Source of the DNA: Clostridia bacterium
Lineage (GTDB): Bacteria; Bacillota; Clostridia; UBA1212
Direction of reading: 5' to 3'
NCBI GenBank assembly: GCA_017625675.1
Contig: JAGAKK010000019.1
Span: 1-34,716, forward strand
DNA: 34,716 nucleotides
Below are positions 23,920-31,898 of this stretch, one piece after another. Made by a program: the position numbers and the translations under genes. Position 1 is the first letter of the stretch. Each line of letters opens with the position of its first letter. The notes below the pieces were generated by a model. It was not told where the DNA came from and made no database searches. It saw nothing but the letters and a program-made list of their open reading frames with translations.

Positions 23920-24693
23920 TCAGTCCCAAGACTTCCAGGGAGCTTTTCCTGACGCCCAGAGCGCTTCAAGCTGCTGCTTGTCTCTCATAGCGTCCATACA
24001 CTGCCAGAAACCGTCGTGCTTGAATGCCATAAGCTGGCCCTGCTCTGCAACAGTTTCCAGAGGCTCCTTCTCAAAGGTAGTGGAATCACCCTCAATATAA
24101 TTGAATATCTCAGGCTCAAGAACCATAAAGCCGCCGTTAATGTAGCTTCCGTCCTCGTTCTTTTTCTCTCTGAACTGATCAATGCTGTCACCCTCGCCGA
24201 TACCGAGAACGCCAAATCTCTGTCCCGTAGTAACAGCGGTAAGCGTAGCCATTTTTCCGTGAGCCTTGTGGAACTTCACAAGCTCGTCGATATTTACGTC
24301 ACTTACGCCGTCGCCGTAGGTAAGCATAAACGTTTCATTATTTACGTATTCTTTAATTCTCTTTATTCTTCCGCCTGTCATAGTGTTAAGACCGGTCTCA
24401 ACCAGGGTAACCTTCCAGTTTTCAGACTTTGAACGGTGAATTTCCATATTGTTGTTCTGCAGGTCAAAAGTAATATCGGAATTATGCAGGAAGTAGTTTG
24501 CAAAATAATCCTTTATAACGTGACTCTTATAACCGAGACAAATAACAAACTCGTTAAAGCCGTAGTGAGAATAGTGCTTCATAATGTGCCAAAGAATAGG
24601 CATCTCTCCGATTTCGATCATCGGCTTAGGCTTAAGATGGCTCTCTTCTGAAATTCTTGTTCCGAATCCTCCGGCTAAAATTACAACTTTCAT
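23920..24693 (-). CDS. rfbF: Glucose-1-phosphate cytidylyltransferase
   Basis: Makes CDP-glucose from CTP and glucose-1-phosphate, the first step of the CDP-3,6-dideoxyhexose pathway. The 257-residue protein is of normal length and begins MKVVILAGGFGTRISEES, with KPKPMIEIGEMPILWHIM, the signature of RfbF, and TGGRIKRIKEYV further on. The ATG at 24691-24693 follows AGAGGAGA. It is the first gene of the rfbF-G-H-A-dusB operon, with a promoter upstream at 24767-24795. Confidence 0.97.
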   Translation of the reverse strand: MKVVILAGGFGTRISEESHLKPKPMIEIGEMPILWHIMKHYSHYGFNEFVICLGYKSHVIKDYFANYFLHNSDITFDLQNNNMEIHRSKSENWKVTLVETGLNTMTGGRIKRIKEYVNNETFMLTYGDGVSDVNIDELVKFHKAHGKMATLTAVTTGQRFGVLGIGEGDSIDQFREKKNEDGSYINGGFMVLEPEIFNYIEGDSTTFEKEPLETVAEQGQLMAFKHDGFWQCMDAMRDKQQLEALWASGKAPWKSWD

Positions 24694-24766
24694 TTTAATC
24701 TCCTCTCGACATGAAAATGCCTGAAAAATAATAATGACAGACGCAATGCGCCTACTGTACTACTGC

Positions 24767-24795
24767 ATTTTAACACAACCTTAAATTTAAAGCAA
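24767..24795 (-). promoter_or_regulatory. SigA-type promoter of the rfbFGHA-dusB operon
   Basis: Minus strand: -35 TTGCTT (24790-24795), 17-base spacer, -10 TAAAAT (24767-24772), about 75 bases ahead of rfbF. The rest of the 252-base gap 24694-24945 holds the terminator at 24831-24885 and nothing else I can identify. Confidence 0.65.
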
Positions 24796-24830
24796 GCAAT
24801 AAAAACCAATTATTGTTAAACCTTAACAAA

Positions 24831-24885
24831 AAAAGAAAATCCGCGCCCTTCACCGGAATCACAAAAACGGCTTCTGACACGGATT
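24831..24885 (-). terminator. Rho-independent terminator of the orphan response regulator
   Basis: On the minus strand AATCCGTG (24878-24885) pairs with CGCGGATT (24838-24845) with one wobble, around a further GCCG/CGGT inner pairing, and is followed by TTCTTTTTTTG. Confidence 0.75.
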
Positions 24886-24945
24886 CTCTATTTATTATTT
24901 CTACTTTTATAGGAGGTAAAAGTGTATTTCCTTAATTAAATTAGT

Positions 24946-25659
24946 TTACTTAACGTCCGGAGCTGCATCCCGGATTTCGAACTTATAGCCCACGCTCCAC
25001 ACAGTGGCAATGCTCCAGGGCAAGGTACTTCTCTCAACTTTATTACGAAGTCTTTTTATATGTACGTCAATGGTTCTCGTTTTTCCTGAAAAGTCAAAGC
25101 CCCACACGTTTTCAAGAAGCTCTTCTCTGGTAAACACGCGGTTAGGATGAGTAGCCAATAAATACAAAAGCTCAAATTCTTTAGAAGGCATCTTTATTCT
25201 TTCACCGGCTACTTCCGCAACATATCCGGACCTATTTATATAAAGGCCTTCAATATTCACAGCTTCACCTGCCGGAATTCCGCCTTTTCTTCCACGTCTT
25301 ATAATACTTTTCACTCTGGCAACGAGAACTCTCCCGTCCACCGGCTTTACAACGAAATCATCAGCCCCCATTTCAAGAGCAAGAACGTGGTTTATTACGT
25401 CATCATCCTCGGACAACACCATAAGCGGAACGAAGCAACCGTAAAAAAGCTCTTTTAAGTACTTGACCGGATCCTCCGAAACCTCTTTACTGTCCACAAT
25501 CACTGCGCTATAACAATTAAAATCAAAGCCTTTCAGAGATGCAACGTCAAAGGGCACAACTTCCGAAGTAAAGCCGGACTTTTTAAACGACTCAGCCAGA
25601 GATACGTCGTGTACAAAAGCATCGCCGATCAATAAAACCTTTCCCGTTTCCTCACTCAT
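24946..25659 (-). CDS. Orphan OmpR-family response regulator with atypical receiver
   Basis: Winged-helix transcription regulator without a kinase gene beside it. The frame opens at 25683 with TTG codons, but the ATG at 25657-25659 (MSEETGKVLLIGD) has GGGAGG at about 10 bases, so I take 237 residues. The receiver half retains the phosphoacceptor-position Asp (AVIVDSKEV), a Ser in VLSED and Lys in VVKPVD. The acidic pair is reduced to one Asp (LLIGDA instead of IVDDE), and the usual LMLP-like stretch after the Asp is missing, so phosphorylation may be weak or absent. The output domain is canonical (LATHPNRVFTREELLENVWG, RTIDVHIKRLRNKVE). A sequence resembling the repeats of the other regulator lies in the divergent promoter region. 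Confidence 0.88.
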   Translation of the reverse strand: MSEETGKVLLIGDAFVHDVSLAESFKKSGFTSEVVPFDVASLKGFDFNCYSAVIVDSKEVSEDPVKYLKELFYGCFVPLMVLSEDDDVINHVLALEMGADDFVVKPVDGRVLVARVKSIIRRGRKGGIPAGEAVNIEGLYINRSGYVAEVAGERIKMPSKEFELLYLLATHPNRVFTREELLENVWGFDFSGKTRTIDVHIKRLRNKVERSTLPWSIATVWSVGYKFEIRDAAPDVK

Positions 25660-25733
25660 TTTCCGAAAGCCTCCCGTCAACAATAATGATTTTAATCTTT
25701 TGCAGTATCATATTACCCGCCTTTCCTTGAAAG

Positions 25734-25759
25734 AATCTTAAAGAAAACTTGATTATTTC
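25734..25759. promoter_or_regulatory. OmpR-type repeat-like site between the orphan regulator and ychF
   Basis: AATCTTAAAGAAAACTTGAT followed by TATTTC resembles, on the plus strand, the minus-strand sequence at 12740-12768 (AATCTTAAGAAAATCTTAAT then AATTC). It covers the -35 of the ychF promoter and lies 75 bases upstream of the regulator start, so it could control both directions. Confidence 0.35.
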
Positions 25760-25777
25760 AGGCTTTTGTATTATATT
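25749..25777 (+). promoter_or_regulatory. SigA-type promoter of the ychF operon
   Basis: -35 TTGATT (25749-25754), 17-base spacer, -10 TATATT (25772-25777), about 70 bases ahead of the ychF ATG. Confidence 0.6.
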
Positions 25778-25847
25778 ATTGATAGGCTTTTATGCCCACC
25801 GATTATTGGTATAAGAAAAATACACAGATATAAGGAGAAATGATAAA

Positions 25848-26945
25848 ATGAAATTAGGTATCGTAGGACTTCCCAACGTAGGAAAAAGCACATTGTTTAA
25901 CGCACTTACCCGCTCCTCCGGAGCAGAGAGCGCCAACTACCCTTTCTGCACCATTGAGCCCAACGTAGGAATCGTTACAGTTCCCGACGAAAGACTTGAC
26001 GTATTGAAAAAAATGTACGACCCTGAAAAGGTCACCCCTGCTACCATTGAATTTCTTGACATTGCAGGACTTGTAAAGGGCGCCAGCAAGGGCGAAGGTC
26101 TCGGAAACAAATTCCTTGCCAACATCCGCGAATCAGATGCTATCATCCACGTTGTAAGATGCTTTGACGATGAAAATATTATCCACGTAAACGGAAAGGT
26201 AGACCCTGCAGGAGATACTGAAACAATTAATTTTGAGCTTATTTTCTCCGACATTGAACTTATTGACAGAAGAATCGAAAGAACCGGAAAAATGGCCAAG
26301 GGCGGCGACAAGAAAATCCTTGCGGAGGTAGAATTCTTAAAGTCCATCAAGGAGCACCTTGAAGCAGGCAACCCCGCCAGAACCATGGACCTTTCCACAG
26401 AGGAGAGAGATTACGTAAACTCACTTTTCCTTCTCACCTCAAAGCCCGTTATCTATGCGGCAAACATCTCAGAGGACGACATTGCAGAGCCCGAGGCTTG
26501 TGAATACGTAAATATACTCAGCGAGATTGCTTCAAAAGAAGGCGCTCAGATCATTACCGTCTGCAGTAAACTTGAAGAAGATACAGCAGAGCTTGATGAA
26601 GAAGAAAGAGATATGTTCTTGAGCGAGCTTGGTGTTACAGGCTCAGGTCTTGACAAGCTTATCAAGGCAAGCTATGCACTTCTCGGTCTTATCAGCTTCC
26701 TTACCGCAGGTCCCAAGGAAGTAAGAGCATGGACCATCAGCAAGGGCACGAAAGCACCCGGAGCTGCAGGAAAAATCCACTCAGATTTTGAGCGAGGCTT
26801 CATAAGAGCAGAGATAGTTGCCTACGATGACCTTATCGCCTGCGGAACTTATGCAGCAGCAAGGGACAAGGGTCTTGTACGCTCAGAGGGAAAAGAGTAC
26901 GTTATGCAGGACGGCGACATCACCCTCTTCAGATTTAACGTATAA
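25848..26945 (+). CDS. ychF: Ribosome-associated P-loop ATPase YchF (Obg family)
   Basis: Conserved Obg-family nucleotidase that binds ribosomes and modulates translation and oxidative stress responses; YchF prefers ATP to GTP. The 365-residue protein has P-loop GLPNVGKST (7-15), switch region NYPFCTIEPNVG, G3 DIAGLVKGAS, the non-canonical G4 NISE (AANISED) that explains the ATP preference, a coiled-coil insertion (about 130-200) and a C-terminal TGS domain (about 280-363, with AWTISKGTKAPGAAGKIHSDF). The ATG follows AAGGAGAAATG. It heads an operon with DUF1015 and two glycosyltransferases. Confidence 0.97.
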   Translation: MKLGIVGLPNVGKSTLFNALTRSSGAESANYPFCTIEPNVGIVTVPDERLDVLKKMYDPEKVTPATIEFLDIAGLVKGASKGEGLGNKFLANIRESDAIIHVVRCFDDENIIHVNGKVDPAGDTETINFELIFSDIELIDRRIERTGKMAKGGDKKILAEVEFLKSIKEHLEAGNPARTMDLSTEERDYVNSLFLLTSKPVIYAANISEDDIAEPEACEYVNILSEIASKEGAQIITVCSKLEEDTAELDEEERDMFLSELGVTGSGLDKLIKASYALLGLISFLTAGPKEVRAWTISKGTKAPGAAGKIHSDFERGFIRAEIVAYDDLIACGTYAAARDKGLVRSEGKEYVMQDGDITLFRFNV

Positions 26946-26983
26946 TTTCAGGACATTATCACTAAAAGGAGTTTTCTTTTACT

Positions 26984-28315
26984 ATGAAGTTTAACGATAT
27001 TGCGCTTAATATTACTAATATACTTTTGCCCCGAAAAGGCATTGATATGACTAAATGGGCAGCCGTTGCCTGCGATCAATTCACTTCTCAGCCGGATTAT
27101 TGGGATGAGGCATACAAGACCGCAGAAAATGCGCCCTCCACTCTTAACCTTATGCTTCCTGAGATTTACCTTGAAGACGAGGACGTTGAGGACCGCATCA
27201 AGGTTATCAACGGCACTATGAAGGAATATCTTTCAGACGGTACTCTGGAAGAAACAGAGCCCTGTATGATCCTTATAAAAAGAGATACGAAGGCATCCCC
27301 TGTGCGCACGGGTGTCGTGGCAGCCCTTGACCTTGAAAAATACGATTTCACAAAAGGCTCCGACTCCCTTATCCGCGCAACGGAAGGCACTGTTACGGAG
27401 AGAATACCGCCCCGCATGAAGGTGAGAAAGAATGCAGACGTTGAGCTTCCCCACATAATGATATTGATTGACGACCCCCACTGCACCGCAGTTGAAAAGT
27501 TGTCAGAATACGCAGAGGCAAATAGCCTTGAGCCTGTATATGATTTTGAGATGATGATGAAGGGCGGAAGCATTACCGGCTGGAAAATCACTGATGAAAA
27601 AGTTATCAATGATTTTGCAGAAGCTCTCAGAAAGCTTGCAGCTCCTGAAGTTTTTAATAAAAAATACGGTCTTGAGGGCATCTCCCCTCTTCTCTACGCA
27701 GTAGGCGACGGAAACCACTCCCTTGCTTCTGCAAAGTGCCATTGGGAAGAGCTGAAAAAGCAGGGCGCAGCTATGGACCATCCTGCAAGGTACGCCCTTG
27801 TTGAAATCGTTAACGTCCACGATAAGGGCATCATTTTCGAGCCTATTCACAGAGTTCTTTTCGGCGTCAACGAGGAAGATTTTACGGACAGTATGCTTGG
27901 ATATTTCGGCGAAAACGCATCCTATGTGAGCACAGAGGAGCTTGACGAAAGCGCCGCAAAGGCAGACGCCTCACTTCCCTACCACACGATTCCGGTTTGC
28001 TTTGGAAAGTTTAACGGAATTATTTACATTGACAAAAAAGAGCACACCCTTGCTGTGGGCGCTATCCAGAAATTCATTGACGAATACCTTAAAGAACACC
28101 CCGAGGTAAAGATCGACTACGTTCACGGCAACGATGTTACCGCAGAGCTTGGCGGAAAAGACGGCAATGCCGGAATATTCCTTCCAGCAATGGAAAAGAG
28201 CGATCTGTTCCTCACCGTAATAAAGAACGGCTCCCTTCCCAGAAAAACATTTTCTATGGGAGAGGCCTTTGAAAAGAGATATTACGTCGAAGCAAGGAAA
28301 ATAACGGAGGGCTGA
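26984..28315 (+). CDS. DUF1015 family protein
   Basis: Member of the DUF1015 family, widespread in Clostridia, without an established reaction that I can assign. The 443-residue cytosolic protein shows the family motifs WAAVACDQFTSQPDYWDEA (about 25-43), LPEIYLEDED, and AVGDGNHSLASAKCHWE (about 242-258), the GDGNHS loop looking like a phosphate- or metal-binding site. No signal or membrane segment. The ATG follows AAAGGAG; it begins 38 bases after ychF and ends 3 bases before the glycosyltransferase, so it is co-transcribed with both. Confidence 0.88.
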   Translation: MKFNDIALNITNILLPRKGIDMTKWAAVACDQFTSQPDYWDEAYKTAENAPSTLNLMLPEIYLEDEDVEDRIKVINGTMKEYLSDGTLEETEPCMILIKRDTKASPVRTGVVAALDLEKYDFTKGSDSLIRATEGTVTERIPPRMKVRKNADVELPHIMILIDDPHCTAVEKLSEYAEANSLEPVYDFEMMMKGGSITGWKITDEKVINDFAEALRKLAAPEVFNKKYGLEGISPLLYAVGDGNHSLASAKCHWEELKKQGAAMDHPARYALVEIVNVHDKGIIFEPIHRVLFGVNEEDFTDSMLGYFGENASYVSTEELDESAAKADASLPYHTIPVCFGKFNGIIYIDKKEHTLAVGAIQKFIDEYLKEHPEVKIDYVHGNDVTAELGGKDGNAGIFLPAMEKSDLFLTVIKNGSLPRKTFSMGEAFEKRYYVEARKITEG

Positions 28316-28318
28316 CCC

Positions 28319-29545
28319 TTGAAGATACTGTATATATCTACACTTTGCGCAAAAGAAACATACAGGGAGATGTTTGGCTACAACACCGCATCCCCCAATT
28401 TTGCCGTGCAGAAATATCACAGTGTAATGACAAAGGGCCTTTCGGAAAACGGCGCAGAGGTTATCTGTGTGACGTCCCCGCCGGTCCCACGAAAAAGCAA
28501 ATCAGGTCTTTACGTAAACGTCGGGGAGAAGGAGGAAAACGGAACGAAATTCAGATATATTCCCTTCCTTAACCTTCCCGTGATAAAGAATCTTTCAGTA
28601 TACCAAAACACGAAGAAAGCGTGCTACAGGCTTTTAAAGAACAGTTTTGAAAGCGGTGAAACAGCAGGGCTTGTCCTTGACCTTCTTTGTATTTCCTCCT
28701 GCGCTGGCGCCTTGTCCGGTCTTAGAAAGTTTAACAAAAAACACAAGGCCAATTTTAAATCTGCAGGTATAGTCACGGACCTTCCCGACTACCTCGCCCA
28801 CGGCGGAGGACTTTTAGAAAAAGCTTTCAACAAATCCTTCAACAGCAGTCTTGAAAAATGTTCCTCTTACGTTTTACTTACAGAGCAAATGAACGAGCTT
28901 CTTAACAAAGCCGGCAAGCCTTATGCCATTATCGAGGGGCAGGCAGACGAAAGCACTCCCTTGCCGTCAGTTAAGGCGGATAACCCTATGGAGATAATCT
29001 GTATGTACGCAGGAAGTCTGGCGCGTATTTACGGCATTATGACCCTGGCAGAAGCCTTTAAAGAGCTTTACGAAGAAAATAAGGATGATGAAAAAATTGC
29101 AAAGGCTCGTCTTCATATTTACGGCAACGGAGAATGCCGGGAAGAGCTTATCAAAATGTCAGAAGCAACCCCTGCCGTAAAGTATTGCGGCGTGCTCTCC
29201 CCCGACGAAATCGTAGCCAAGGAACAGGGCGCCACACTTCTTATAAACCCAAGACCTGCAGGAGAAGAATACACTAAATACAGTTTTCCATCAAAGAACA
29301 TGGAGTATATGGCATCAGGCACGGCAGTTCTCACCACCGACCTCCCCGGCATGCCCGAAGAATACAATAAATACGTATATATAATTAACGACGAGTCAAT
29401 TTCCGGAATCAAAAACACTTTGAAGGAACTTCTCACATCAGATATTTCCGAGCTCCGGAATAAAGGTCTTGCCGCAAGGGACTTCGTTCTCAATAATAAA
29501 AGCGGCAAAATACAGGCAGGAAAGGTGTTGGAACTGCTGAGATGA
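28319..29545 (+). CDS. GT4-type glycosyltransferase
   Basis: Retaining GT-B glycosyltransferase, probably adding a sugar to a lipid-linked surface glycan on the inner side of the membrane. The 408-residue protein has an N-terminal Rossmann-like half and a C-terminal donor-binding half with MYAGSLARIYGIMTLAEAF, LHIYGNGECREELI, VKYCGVLSPDEI and the GT4 hallmark PSKNMEYMASGTAVLTTDLPGMPEE, where the nucleotide-sugar Glu pair usually sits. The start is TTG (28319-28321) with GGAGG 8 bases ahead, and the following KILYISTL begins the first beta strand as expected. The stop overlaps the start of the next gene by 4 bases. Donor and acceptor unknown. Confidence 0.85.
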   Translation: MKILYISTLCAKETYREMFGYNTASPNFAVQKYHSVMTKGLSENGAEVICVTSPPVPRKSKSGLYVNVGEKEENGTKFRYIPFLNLPVIKNLSVYQNTKKACYRLLKNSFESGETAGLVLDLLCISSCAGALSGLRKFNKKHKANFKSAGIVTDLPDYLAHGGGLLEKAFNKSFNSSLEKCSSYVLLTEQMNELLNKAGKPYAIIEGQADESTPLPSVKADNPMEIICMYAGSLARIYGIMTLAEAFKELYEENKDDEKIAKARLHIYGNGECREELIKMSEATPAVKYCGVLSPDEIVAKEQGATLLINPRPAGEEYTKYSFPSKNMEYMASGTAVLTTDLPGMPEEYNKYVYIINDESISGIKNTLKELLTSDISELRNKGLAARDFVLNNKSGKIQAGKVLELLR

Positions 29546-31800
29546 TTATTAACGACAATGAAAAAAAGAAAAAAATTGCAATAATACATCATTGCGGCGT
29601 TATCGGCGGCGCAGGCAGAAGTCTTTTGCAAACCGTCAATATGCTTTCCGATGAATACGACGTTACCGTATATTGTCCCGAAAACAGCGGAATGTCAGAT
29701 TTTCTCCTGCATAATAACGTAAACGTAAAGCAGTACAATTTCAGCCTCGGCTCCGTTCCCTATTACAGCGGCGGCCCAAGAATTTTGTCAAGAACCTTCT
29801 GGAAAGAGATATTTTACATTTTCAAGAATAAAAGCAAGCGGCTGGCAATGCTTCGCCAATCAAAGGCAGACGTTATAATGCTGAACTCTGTTACAGAGTC
29901 CTTTATCCTGAAGGAAATAAAGAAGCAAACTACAGCCTCTGCAGTTTGCTTTGTAAGGGAAACTCTCCCCCGCGGAAGCAAGGGATATTTTTTCAGATTG
30001 TTTAAAAAGTATTTCGAAAAGCACGGAGACGGCGTATTTTTTATTTCAGACTTTGACAGAAGAGCTTACGCCCTCAATATCTGCAATGCCGTTACAATAA
30101 AAAACACTGTTCCCGATGACTTTTTTGAGCCCTACGAGGACACGAGAGCTGAGTATCTCACAATGCTTAACGTGGAAAGAGCTCCGGAGGAAAACGACTA
30201 CTACCTTCTTTTCATGGGCGGCGACAGCCAGCTCAAGGGCTACTCCACGATATGCAAGGCAATGGAGTACCTGCCCCAGAACGTAAGGCTTCTACTTGCA
30301 GGAGGCCATATCTCTTCAAGAAACAAGCTGCTTGCTCCCATTGCCGCCAGAACTGAAGTGTTGGGAATGCTTGAGGACATAAGCAACGCATACAAGGCCT
30401 GCGACCTCGTTATCTTCCCTGCAATAAAGCCCCACCAGGGACGACCTATCTTCGAGGCAGGAGCATTCGGCAAAGCCGCAGTTGCATCAGATTTTGAGGA
30501 ACTTAAAGAAGACATACGTGACGGCGTCAACGGCGCTGTATTTATCCCCGGAGATGCAAAAGACCTTGCCCTGAAAATTTCTGAAATAATTGAAAACAAT
30601 TACAAGGGAATGACTGCGTCAGCATTAGCAGAAAACAACCGTTTGCTCAGCAAGGACAACCACAGTATTCCTGCTGTCAGAACAAATCTCAAAAGAGGTA
30701 TCGTAAATGCCATAAGCACAAAAGAAATCGAACATCTTCACATTATGACCGCCTCCAATTACGCAACAGTAGACGGATACACGAAACTCATAAACAACAA
30801 TTTCGACAACGAAAAGCACTTTTTTATAATAAGAGACACCGCAGACAACCCGAAGCACTCTCTTGAAAAGTATAAAAATATTCTTTGGCTTCCCGATGCA
30901 GAATACTCCGAGCGAGGCACACTTTTTGCATATCTTAAAAGAGCAAAAAAAATATACTGGCACTCAATGAACTGGTATTGGACCACGCAATTAAGGCTTT
31001 TGATGAAGCCTTCCATAATGAAAAAGTCCACTTGGGTTGAATGGGGCGCAGACCTCTTCGATTGGAAGCACACTGACGGAAATCCAATCACAAGGCACAT
31101 CGTCAATGCCATTCACAAAAAATGGCGCTCCTCAGTTGCCTCCGTTGTGGCAATCTTCCCCACAGACGAGAAGGTGTACAAAAATACGTTCAGTAAAAAG
31201 GTACCCGTAAAACACGCGACCTACAGCGTATATCACCACTCCCGGATAGACGAGCAGAAGCCCGAAACCCCTAAGACCTCGGACACGATAAACATTCTGG
31301 TGGGACATTCTGCCACCCCGGACTGTTATCACTTTGACGTACTTAACGCACTTGCTCAATACAAGGACGAGGATATTATGCTCTACATTCCCCTTTCCTA
31401 CGGTGACAAGGAATATGCCGAAAAGGTAAATGCAAAAGCATTGTCTATCTTCGGCACTTCAAAGGTACATTTTATTCTTGAAAATATGCCCCTTTGGGAT
31501 TACGTACATTTCCTCTGGAGCATTGACATCGGAATTTTCAAGGTATACAGACAGATTGCCCTCGGCAACATCTGCAGGCTTCTTTACATGACAAAAAAAG
31601 TATACCTCCCTGCAGGAAGCATACTTTACGATTACTATAAAGAGAATGGCACAGAAATATACGATTGCGACAAGATCTCAGAAATGTCTTTCGCAGAATT
31701 CACCAAGGCGCCGATAATGACAGAACCATCACAATGCATCAAGGACATAATGACACAAGAAAAAGTCATCGAGCAATGGCGCAACGTTTTTAACGGATAA
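29542..31800 (+). CDS. Fused GT4 + GT56 (WecF-like) bifunctional glycosyltransferase
   Basis: Two glycosyltransferase modules in one 752-residue protein. Residues about 10-385 are a GT4-type domain (IAIIHHCGVIGGAGRSLLQTV, LLFMGGDSQLKGYSTICKAM, KPHQGRPIFEAGAFGKAAVASD). Residues about 395-750 match the GT56 family, typified by E. coli WecF, TDP-Fuc4NAc:lipid II transferase: WVEWGADLFDW (WecF HIWGADLYE), INILVGHSATPDCYHFDVLNAL (WecF ILVGNSGD...), LYIPLSYGDKEYAEKV, NMPLWDYVHFL and DIGIFKVYRQIALGNI (WecF ...ARQQGIGTL). Such enzymes add a TDP-sugar to a polyprenyl-linked intermediate. It is fused to a GT4, so it would add two successive sugars. The ATG overlaps the upstream GT4 stop by 4 bases. Fusion is continuous with no frameshift. 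Sugar specificity not known. Confidence 0.85.
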   Translation: MIINDNEKKKKIAIIHHCGVIGGAGRSLLQTVNMLSDEYDVTVYCPENSGMSDFLLHNNVNVKQYNFSLGSVPYYSGGPRILSRTFWKEIFYIFKNKSKRLAMLRQSKADVIMLNSVTESFILKEIKKQTTASAVCFVRETLPRGSKGYFFRLFKKYFEKHGDGVFFISDFDRRAYALNICNAVTIKNTVPDDFFEPYEDTRAEYLTMLNVERAPEENDYYLLFMGGDSQLKGYSTICKAMEYLPQNVRLLLAGGHISSRNKLLAPIAARTEVLGMLEDISNAYKACDLVIFPAIKPHQGRPIFEAGAFGKAAVASDFEELKEDIRDGVNGAVFIPGDAKDLALKISEIIENNYKGMTASALAENNRLLSKDNHSIPAVRTNLKRGIVNAISTKEIEHLHIMTASNYATVDGYTKLINNNFDNEKHFFIIRDTADNPKHSLEKYKNILWLPDAEYSERGTLFAYLKRAKKIYWHSMNWYWTTQLRLLMKPSIMKKSTWVEWGADLFDWKHTDGNPITRHIVNAIHKKWRSSVASVVAIFPTDEKVYKNTFSKKVPVKHATYSVYHHSRIDEQKPETPKTSDTINILVGHSATPDCYHFDVLNALAQYKDEDIMLYIPLSYGDKEYAEKVNAKALSIFGTSKVHFILENMPLWDYVHFLWSIDIGIFKVYRQIALGNICRLLYMTKKVYLPAGSILYDYYKENGTEIYDCDKISEMSFAEFTKAPIMTEPSQCIKDIMTQEKVIEQWRNVFNG

Positions 31801-31803
31801 TTT

Positions 31804-31840
31804 AAAAGGTGACAGAGCCCTGCGCCCTGCCACCTTTTTT
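31804..31840 (+). terminator. Rho-independent terminator of the ychF-glycosyltransferase operon
   Basis: AAAAGGTG (31804-31811) pairs with CACCTTTTTT (31831-31840), extended by CAG/CTG; the T-run forms the 3' arm. It begins 4 bases after the stop. Confidence 0.85.
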
Positions 31841-31851
31841 ACAATCAAAAC

Positions 31852-31891
31852 GGGGACACACGCTGAACATCAGTTTTCAGCAAGTGTCCCC
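31852..31891 (-). terminator. Terminator hairpin of the PurF-like gene
   Basis: GGGGACAC (31852-31859) pairs with GTGTCCCC (31884-31891), with inner GCTGAA/TTCAGC. On the minus strand it begins 7 bases after the PurF-like stop and is followed by GTTTTG, a short T-tract. Confidence 0.75.
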
Positions 31892-31898
31892 TGTCATA

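Noticed and set aside
20542-24693. Ordinary dTDP-rhamnose cluster
   Set aside because: Only rfbA is of that pathway; the His-for-Lys change and [2Fe-2S] Cys in the 454-residue protein show the CDP-dideoxyhexose route instead.
24694-24945. Possible small gene after AGGAGG at about 24912 on the plus strand
   Set aside because: The frame after it stops within a few codons; the region is accounted for by a terminator and the rfbF promoter.
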